DNA of 64,000 nt from Isoetes taiwanensis. Its lineage: Eukaryota; Streptophyta; Lycopodiopsida; Isoetales; Isoetaceae. The stretch lies in NCBI GenBank assembly GCA_021234155.1, contig JAJEKV010000026.1:17102283-17166282 (forward strand), read 5' to 3'. Below the pieces are notes generated by a model. That model ran no database searches, was not told the origin of the DNA, and was given only the letters and a program-made list of their open reading frames with translations. This document shows, piece by piece, positions 57,789-64,000 of this stretch. Each line of letters starts with the position of its first letter. Positions within the stretch are counted from its first letter, which is position 1. The position numbers and the translations under genes were made by a program.

Positions 57789-59025
57789 CTAACTCTGTTC
57801 CACCAAATATACTAATCTTTTATAAAGAAAGACTTCGCCCATTTCGTTCAATGTTGCACTAATCTCTGCCAGGTCCTCTGCAGGGGTATGGGGGCTTAGA
57901 AACCGACACCTCCTGTGGTTGTAATGTAGCATATACATTGTTTGTTCGGTTTGCTTAGCCTGGTTGGATAGGGATCGTTGTGCCTCAATAGAATGCTGTC
58001 CGTCAATAATAAGGAAGCATACATTAGGGTTCTCCACTGTTACCTCTTCTAGTGTTGTCCACTGGAGTGGAGCATCCTTTTTCTTATCCCAAGGAAGCAC
58101 GTCAGCTGGCATAGGAACTTGGCCTGGATTCCTCACCATCGCCCCCAATATTTCTCTTGCATGCTCAGGGTCATACCTCCTGCTAACAAGACTTGACTTA
58201 TGTGATCTCACCAGACGGTCAACATGGATGGGATGTGTAAAAGATTGGCCAAGTGGGTAGTTGTCTGTATACTTGACTAGCCTACTCATTGCCTCCAGCT
58301 GCAATTTCTTTTCGGAGTCATTTTCTGCCAAAATGCCATCAATCACTGCGGCGGGGATGTCCTTTCCTAAGTCCAAAGAATCTTCGTACATCCCTGATAT
58401 CATTTTGATGCTTCATCTCCTCCAGGTAGTAACTTGGAGAAGGTCCTCGCAAAGCTCTCCTCACTGCAGACACCTCTTCACTAATAGAAACTGGAGTGAG
58501 GACAGTATTTTGAGGCCATCCGTACTTGAAACATGACTCAGCACAACATCCTTCTTCATCAGACCATCTTTGAAAGCAGTTGCCCTGGCATGTGTAAATC
58601 TGACGAGATCTTTTTTGTGGTTCTTCACAACCTCCATTAGGAGTTGACAACATATGTCATCCTGCTCCTCACAAGTGATAAGAATACCTTGTTTCTTCAT
58701 AAGATCGGTCTCTTTCTTTCTGGAGTGTAACACAAGATCCACCTTACCATTTGTTTTGCCTACATCAACATACCACTCCCCGCGACCATCCATCCATCTT
58801 CTCCTCGGGGCATGGAGGATCCGCGGTTCCCCTTCCGATAATGGATCCGCTATCATCCATCGACAATGCATAGATATCTGGCCCTCATTGGGCTTTCCCT
58901 TCTTACGTGAGCTGGGAGTCACTGGAGTATCTTCCGAGCCTCTTGCTTTTTTAGGAGGAGGTGTAGGAGCTACCATTCGGTTTTGTCTCTTCTTCCCTGC
59001 AAACGAGGGTGCAATACACGCTTAG
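57789..59025 (-). pseudogene. ParB-like (IIDGQH) N-terminal module of the minus-strand locus, frameshifted
   Basis: The frame at 58976-58461 begins M-V-A-P-T-P-P-P-K-K-A-R with a basic, NLS-like start and contains G-E-W-Y-V-D-V-G. Coding then shifts to 58653-58339 (Y-G-W-P-Q-N-T-V-L-T-P-V-S-I) and again to 58403-57789. The last block has R-S-H-K-S-S-L-V-S-R-R, P-E-H-A-R-E-I-L-G-A-M-V and F-L-I-I-D-G-Q-H-S-I-E-A-Q near its residue 134. (I/V)xDGQHR in this setting marks the ParB N-terminal/DGQHR nuclease-like fold. An acceptor, TTTGCAG, precedes the first block at about 59000, so a 5' exon should lie in 59.0-59.6 kb (M-P-P-K-G-R-L-C-F-K-L is a candidate near 59540). Fold call moderate. Confidence 0.45.
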
Positions 59026-59690
59026 TGCGATTTCGAGTGGTCATCAATTCCGGCCAGGCTAAATTACAGAATGGCATACAGTCCCCAATTACATACATGC
59101 ACTCATAAGGCGTGCCAATTACAAAGATGCCCTAACGCACACACTTTCGGCAGGCCAACTAAAACACGCATACTACTTTACACACTGTGTGGACAAATTA
59201 TAGACGTAAACGCTTAATCATGAGCGAGAACAATTTAACACGGAAAGACATTTATTATGCGGATGCAAATACAAGTCACCGCGGAAATGAGCAGCTAAAG
59301 AAATGATAGACGAGGAGTGTGAGCGACTATAGAAATTTAAGTCAACGCTACGTAAATAATAGACAGGAGTATAGGCGTAAGATACTGAGCAAATACGATG
59401 CATACTGAGCAAACATTGCACACTAATCAGAGCAATGAACAATGAATGAATAACACCGCACGAATGATGACAATACCGACCTTGAGCATCTTCTCTCGCG
59501 GCCCGAGTTTGAAGCAAAGACGACCTTTGGGCGGCATCTTCGCGATGATCTTGAGCGCCTCGAGTTCTTGAGTTCTTGAGCCTCTGGAAGTTCTTGAGAG
59601 CCTCTGAGCAAGTCGACAATCAAAAGCAAGAAATGGAATTCAAAAACTTATATAGATTTCCATAAAAGCATTAGGTCGGCTTTCGATCGA
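59026..59690 (-). other. 5' leader or first exon/intron of the minus-strand locus
   Basis: Minus frames at 59629-59423 and 59619-59218 overlap and neither joins cleanly to the next exon. The region is probably first exon plus intron. No other gene is evident. Confidence 0.3.
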
Positions 59691-59703
59691 CGAGGTTTCA
59701 TTC

Positions 59704-59832
59704 GGATCGACTTTTGATCGACGGTCCGATAGAAGCGGCGGTTATTAAAATTTCACCGGATCGACTTTTAATCGATGGTCCGGATAGAAGGAGCGGATAT
59801 TTAAATTTCGCGGATCGACTTTTAATCGACGG
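59704..59832. promoter_or_regulatory. three 54-bp direct repeats between divergent genes
   Basis: GGATCGACTTTT(G/A)ATCGA starts at 59704, 59758 and 59812, an exact 54-bp period. Each core is itself an inverted repeat (TCGA, CTTTTRA, TCGA). Their position between the two divergent genes suggests a shared regulatory or transposase-binding region. Confidence 0.6.
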
Positions 59833-60091
59833 TTAGCAATCTTACGATTGGGCCTAATGGGCGGACGCCGATCGCGTCGTCGAGCAATAAATGGCTCTAC
59901 GACCGCCCGTATTGTCAAATCCCATAATTAGATTTCACTCGGCGGCTAGAAAAAGCGGTACAATTAATCGGATAATTTGAAACTACCACCTAATCTTGCC
60001 GCCAGCCTTTCTTGTCATTCGAACTTCGAAAAGAACTTGGAAGAACTTCGAAAAGAACTTCTAAGAACTGGGAAGAAGCCGGGCGCTGGCG

Positions 60092-60474
60092 ATGTCGAAG
60101 CCTCATGTAAGTTCATCTACTCTTCCGTAACCCAAGCTCCAAATTAATCCCATGATCTTGTGACATTGAACAGCGTTGGAGAAGAATGCTACATGCTGAG
60201 GACGAATTTGAAGAGGGGGGTGGGAAATTGCAAGATAGAATCAGTCGATCCAGAAGCAATCTGCCATGGAGTTCCTCTTGGAAACGATCATGTGAAGATT
60301 CTAGTAACCAGTTGCCATTTCAACGACGAAGCATTACCCAGAAGGCATCCTGATGGAGACACAGTGGGTGAAAACATCGGAACCTTTGTTGCATGGCCAG
60401 TAATTCGCTTAAAGAAGGTGAGTTTCATTTTCTTGGAAGACATAGAGGAAGATAGATCAGAAAAAGTAGATTGA
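60092..60474 (+). CDS. plant-transposon DUF8039-like protein (partial)
   Basis: A start, M-S-K-P-H, at 60092 precedes a GT donor. After the acceptor at 60173 the frame encodes C-Y-M-L-R-T-N, I-C-H-G-V-P-L-G-N-D-H-V-K-I-L-V, E-A-L-P-R-R-H-P-D-G-D-T-V-G and G-T-F-V-A-W-P-V-I-R-L, ending at TGA 60472-60474. Histidine-Gly-x-Pro-Leu-Gly-x-x-x-Val-Lys followed by a late G-x-F-V-x-W-P is the pattern of the DUF8039 domain in plant CACTA/En-Spm-associated proteins. The 5' exon phase does not fit this frame, so the true first exon or a one-base lesion is unresolved. It diverges from the minus-strand locus. Confidence 0.5.
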
Positions 60475-60675
60475 GTGCTTATACTAAGATGCACAAGCTG
60501 ATTCTGTCATATGTATGAAATTAAAACGCTTGCATGCCAGACCATTCATTCAATATTTCAAAACTATAAGGCCTGCAGACCAGAGCATTCAGGAATTTAA
60601 AAAACACTGTATTCTTTAAAAAACCTACATTCTTTACATTGTTTTAATTATATCTGTGTGTTATTCATCTATGTG

Positions 60676-60870
60676 TTATTCATCTGTGTGTTGTTCCTCA
60701 GTAGTCTCAAATGCTGGTACAATAGTCTCAAATGCTGTTGAAAAAAGATAAACTGGCATACAAGATTCTGGCAAATAAGATGGTGCAGCTATTGGGATAT
60801 TACCCAAAATGGCTTCGAGGTCTGCAACTCTAATTATCAGCTTAGCATTCTCCATTTCAAGCCCCTCCAT
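60676..60870 (-). other. short coiled-coil-like frame, unrecognised
   Basis: M-E-G-L-E-M-E-N-A-K-L-I-I-R-V-A-D-L-E-A-I-L has leucine-spaced heptads. It could be a remnant of a second transposon protein. It is short and weak. Confidence 0.2.
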
Positions 60871-60937
60871 AGCACGACACTACTCATTGAATAAGCTTAT
60901 GCTTGTAGCCTATGCTGGCACAGGAGGAACTTCAGTT

Positions 60938-61340
60938 GAATACGCATCAGGCGTATGTTCAGTTGAATACGCGCCAGGCGCGAATTCATAAATCTGTAAG
61001 TTAGAGAGAGAAACAAATTAGTGATTTCGCGCCATGAGCTAATACCATTCACTTGTAATTTAAATGCCATGCGTGTATCCTGTATTGTACTTTAAAGCAG
61101 TACTGTAATTTTTAAATTTGAGAGAGTTGAAGTGAAATCACGCCAGGCGCGAAATATGTTTGTGTGCAAAATGGTTTACATTGTACAGGTCCAATACACG
61201 CCTGGCGTGAACTGCATAAAGCTAATTACTGTATGCAATTCACGCCAGGCGTGTATTGGACTACTTGACAATTTAAACATTTTGCACACAAACATATTTC
61301 GCGTCTGGCGTGATCTCACTTCAGCTCTCTCAAAATTAAG
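60938..61340. mobile_element. foldback element built on the 17-bp palindrome
   Basis: Left arm about 61113-61215 and right arm about 61232-61338 pair along their length (AAATTTGAGAGAG / CTCTCTCAAAATT; AATATGTTTGTGTGCAAAAT / ATTTTGCACACAAACATATT; CCAATACACGCCTGGCGTGA / CACGCCAGGCGTGTATTGG), with about 16 nt between. Four palindrome copies sit symmetrically at about 61137, 61196, 61240 and 61299. Two more, with one degenerate, lie outside at 60938 and 60968. Confidence 0.85.
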
Positions 61341-61355
61341 AATGAAAGAGCGAGA

Positions 61356-61621
61356 TTCAAAAGCGACTTAAAGAAATTACAATTATGCTTTCAAGTTAGA
61401 GTTGACAATAAAGAAACATATTGCGGTCATTAAATCCTTGTATTGCCATTGAAAATTTTTTACATAAGGCCTTTTATTAGAGTTGCGAATTCAAAAGCGA
61501 CCTTCCGCAGAAATTACGATTCTCGCTTTCAAGTTAGAGTAGAAACTAAAGAAACATATTACAACAAGAAATCCTTGTATTGCCATTGAAAAATTTTACA
61601 TAAGGCCTTTTATTAGAGTTG
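61356..61621 (+). repeat. tandem duplication of a ~133-bp segment
   Basis: Units are 61356-61489 and 61490-61621, each starting TTCAAAAGCGAC and ending GGCCTTTTATTAGAGTTG. About ten differences are visible. Confidence 0.85.
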
Positions 61622-61769
61622 CCCAGCTCGTGTTTACAAAATTACAAAAAAGTTCTCGGCGGTTTAAGGAGATGCCTAGCTCCATTCATAATCCCTCATT
61701 TGAGGCCTTTTTGGAGATGCCCACTTTCGCTCTTACGAACCAAAAACTAAATAACAAAAACAAAAAAAT

Positions 61770-62314
61770 TCAGCCCTCTACCTCCTTCTCTTCTTCCTCC
61801 TCCTCTTCTTCCGAGCTTTCATCACGCCATCTTAAGTCGGGATGTCTTGGCATCATCTTAGCGTCTTCTGAGGAGGAGAGGGCGTCCATAATCAGTTTTT
61901 TTTTCTTAGCCTAATTCTTCCCCGCCATTCTTCATCTGCTTCCTCCATTTCTTCTTCTTTTTCAAGCTCGTTCTCCATCTCCTCATCTGAATCAAGGGGA
62001 GTATGGGGGGACTCAGGGCTGCTGGTGCTGGTGCTCAAATAATCTTTTCCCGGGCGAAGCTTGCCCTGAAGAAATAACTCCTCGCAATTATCCGGACTGT
62101 GGTGCGGAAGGCAGACACAAATGACATCTGGGAGGGGGGGAATGGATTTCTTTATCAATTTCTTGATTCCTCTTAAGCCTCTCGAGGCGAGTCCCACGGA
62201 TGGAGAAGGATCGAGGTAGGGCAAAGATGGCTCACCATGGTAGAAGGCGCTAGAAATCAATGAAAGCGCTAGAAGGAAGAAAGGATTGGCGGTTGAAAGA
62301 ATGGAGGGTTTCAT
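61770..62314 (-). CDS. small secreted-type acidic protein, unrecognised, with homopolymer frameshift
   Basis: ATG at 62314 opens a frame with a good signal peptide (residues 1 to about 24: S-T-A-N-P-F-F-L-L-A-L-S-L-I-S-S-A), a central K-K-L-I-K-K-S-I-P-P-L-P-D and two-Cys segment C-V-C-L-P-H, and an acidic C-terminal tail. It stops at TGA just after a 9-A run (+ strand T9 near 61896-61904). One extra A would continue the frame with L-I-M-D-A-L-S-S-S-E-D and another acidic E-run to TGA at 61772-61770. Similar acidic composition on both sides suggests one gene with a one-base slip or programmed slippage. Signal peptide plus an acidic tail is unusual. Family unknown. Confidence 0.45.
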
Positions 62315-62783
62315 GCAAGATATAGAGTAGTTGCATGCAAGGTTTCTTATAGGCGCGGTTGTAATTATGATTCCATCACATCATACAAGATTTATATCAT
62401 ATACGAATTAGCTATCATTACTTCTATTGAATTAATTACGCCCTAGGTTATCATTAATTCTCTATAGAATTACCCACATGTCAGCTATACTTAAAACCTA
62501 TGTTTTCATTAATTTTGTATAATTACCTAGACCTCAGCTATACTTACAACCAACTTTGGCCTATCTAGATTTACGACCTATACTTACCTCATTACTACTA
62601 CTAGCATACACCCTATGTTACCTACACCTAAGCTACACTTACAACCTATTTTTGGCTGCATTTACAACATATATTTGTCCATTTAATGGTTTTTTTGGTA
62701 TTTCTTAAAGTTCCCTTTAATCGGTTCTCAAAATTACTTTGTCCTTTTTTCGAACTAATATTAAGACATTTCACTTTATATAG
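62315..62783. other. AT-rich spacer, no gene seen
   Basis: The phrase ACCTATGTT with CTATACTTA(A/C)AACC recurs three to four times at 62490-62650. No coding evidence. Confidence 0.4.
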
Positions 62784-63083
62784 GTGAAGCGTGTGGATCC
62801 TAAAAAGGGTAAAAATGTAATACCTATCCCCCCAACATGTTTCAACATTGTTACCACATGTTCTTATCACATTGTTACCCCATTGTAAACATTGTTCTTG
62901 TAGGTCAATGCTGTGGACCACCCAAAGGGTGTTGAGGCTACTAAGCAAATTATCCTCTACAATAGGTTGGATTGGAAGAATAAGAAGGTGAAAGTGAAGC
63001 ACCAATGCAATAAGGAGCTAGTAGGTGAAGGAACTATCATATTAGCTGATCCTATCCAGGCTGTCAATCACTACAAGGGATAG
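62784..63083 (+). CDS. two exon pieces of a plant-transposon-like protein
   Basis: Exon 62784-62816 (V-K-R-V-D-P-K-K-G-K-N) joins exon 62904-63083 through a GT-AG intron in phase 0. The second exon has V-N-A-V-D-H-P-K-G, N-K-E-L-V-G-E-G-T-I-I-L-A-D-P-I-Q-A-V-N and ends at TAG. V-x-E-G-T-I-x-x-x-D-P resembles the start of the DUF8039 domain, so the downstream domain may have been lost at the 63.09-kb palindromes. The exons repeat VxxVDxPKG, which could be a small internal duplication. Confidence 0.35.
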
Positions 63084-63090
63084 TCGACCT

Positions 63091-63178
63091 TCAACGACGT
63101 CTAGAGGTCGTTGAACGACGTCAAATGGGCAAAAGTATGCTGGTGGGTATCAAAAGCATGCGTCCGGACGCATGCTTT
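63091..63178. repeat. palindromes: 8-bp-arm stem and a perfect 26-bp palindrome
   Basis: TCAACGAC (63091-63098) pairs with GTCGTTGA (63107-63114). A perfect 26-bp palindrome with half-site AAAGCATGCGTCC occupies 63153-63178, and looser pairing extends outward (TATGCTGGTGGG against CACCCATGCTT). It looks like the centre of a foldback insertion next to the truncated gene above. Confidence 0.8.
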
Positions 63179-63429
63179 CAGCACCCATGCTTCGTGCTTT
63201 TTTTTGGGTGATGGTGGGTGCTGGTGGGTTCATTTTTTTACACCCTTGATTTGTTAAGAGGATTCTTCGGCCAAGAATCATTCCACAATGCTCGAATTTT
63301 CCATCAGATTAGCATCGATTTCATTAGATTGGAGTCTGATTAGTGCGCAGATTGACCTAAACTCCAAATTGGCATGTGAATCTCCAATTAGTTGCCCAAT
63401 CCATCATATCTTTTCATAAAACTTATCCA

Positions 63430-63960
63430 CCAAGGTAGGATTGTCATTTCGACCATATTCAGCCTAAAAGCCCCATCTAATTTTGCTTAAATTGGGCTGA
63501 CTTAAGAGATTTCTCCTTGTTTTTACAAAAACCCAAGCAAGAATGGTTTTTCTTTAATTTCTCACTCAATATCCCAAATTAGGTTCTGAAATTTTGCAAG
63601 TATGATATAATTGCATGGCCGATTATGAAAATCAAAAGCCCCAAACCGATTTAGCTTAATTTGGGCTGAATTAAAAATTCTTCACTGTACCAAAACCGCC
63701 GCTGCGAAATGGTTTTCTCTAATTGCTCACACAATATCCCAAATTAGGTTCTCGAAATTTTGCACGTGGGATATGGGTGCATGGCCCCATCCGATTTAGC
63801 TTAATTTGGGCTGAATTAAGAAATTTTGTTTCGTTTTACCAAAATTGCTTTGCGAAAATGGTTTTTCTTTAATTTCTCACTCAATATCCCAAATTAGGCC
63901 CTGAAATTTTGCATGTATGATCGAATTGCATGGCCGATTATGAAAAACAAAAACAAAAGT
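63430..63960 (+). repeat. ~155-bp tandem repeat, about three units
   Basis: ATATCCCAAATTAGG occurs at about 63571, 63733 and 63886 (spacing near 162 and 153), each after TTTCTC(A)CTCA or TGCTCACACA and before GAAATTTTGCA. TTTAGCTTAATTTGGGCTGA marks the other half of the unit. Likely an LTR leader or a young satellite. Confidence 0.85.
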
Positions 63961-64000
63961 CTTTGGAAAGTCTTTGGAAAGTCTTTGGGTCTTTGGGTCT
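63955..64000 (+). repeat. AAGTCTTTGG/GTCTTTGG short tandem repeat at the window edge
   Basis: Units of 8-11 bp run off the end of the window, so the array length is unknown. Confidence 0.8.

Noticed and set aside
63955-64000. Telomere-like repeat at the window end
   Set aside because: The unit AAGTCTTTGG does not resemble plant telomere TTTAGGG and the array is only about 45 bp in view.

Overview
This is a nuclear segment of a land plant. The evidence is one intact intron-rich gene for a plant-type SEC24 COPII coat protein, plus decayed copies of other plant families: a PLS-type PPR protein, an RNA-dependent RNA polymerase, an FKBP42/TWD1-like immunophilin, a WAK-like receptor and Copia and Gypsy retrotransposons. 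Introns are short and bounded by GT-AG. Most of the DNA is AT-rich and made of repeats, so a large-genome plant is likely. A seed-free plant (fern, lycophyte or bryophyte) would fit, but the sequence alone does not settle the clade.

Layout. 0-1.5 kb: a non-LTR-type tail joined to a broken Copia gag. 2.1-5.05 kb: a discrete ~2.95 kb unit with four introns that encodes a Crypton/DUF3504-like tyrosine recombinase; it is flanked by ~29-bp direct repeats, the left one inside a recombination-site-like hairpin. 7-20 kb: a repeat-dominated block (60-bp minisatellite, ~219-bp satellite, CACCACATATGG array, paired hairpins with compensatory changes, a Helitron 3' end) with unrecognised broken coding pieces. 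20-38 kb: LTR fragments, a PPR pseudogene, foldback elements, a WAK-like exon, two opposed Helitron ends and an RDR pseudogene that has lost its catalytic segment. 39.99-44.83 kb: SEC24, complete in 12 coding exons (1044 codons). 46-52 kb: another Helitron end and remnants of a minus-strand Gypsy element with two diverged LTRs. 53.3-54.1 kb: an FKBP42-like pseudogene.

The second notable locus is at 54.6-59.6 kb on the minus strand. Read through its lesions, it appears to encode one long protein: a ParB-like (IIDGQH) module, then a region resembling a permuted DNA methyltransferase, then an FCP1-like HAD phosphatase. A second gene on the plus strand (60.09-60.47 kb), resembling the DUF8039 domain of plant DNA transposons, diverges from it across an intergenic region with three 54-bp repeats. 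Clusters of a 17-bp palindrome (consensus TTCRCGCCTGGCGYGAA) lie inside the minus-strand locus at 57.4-57.8 kb and beyond the plus-strand gene at 60.9-61.3 kb, where they form a ~225-bp foldback. I infer a decayed, possibly undescribed DNA transposon or its remains.

No tRNA, rRNA or CRISPR feature could be supported. All function calls are by eye; no search was run.
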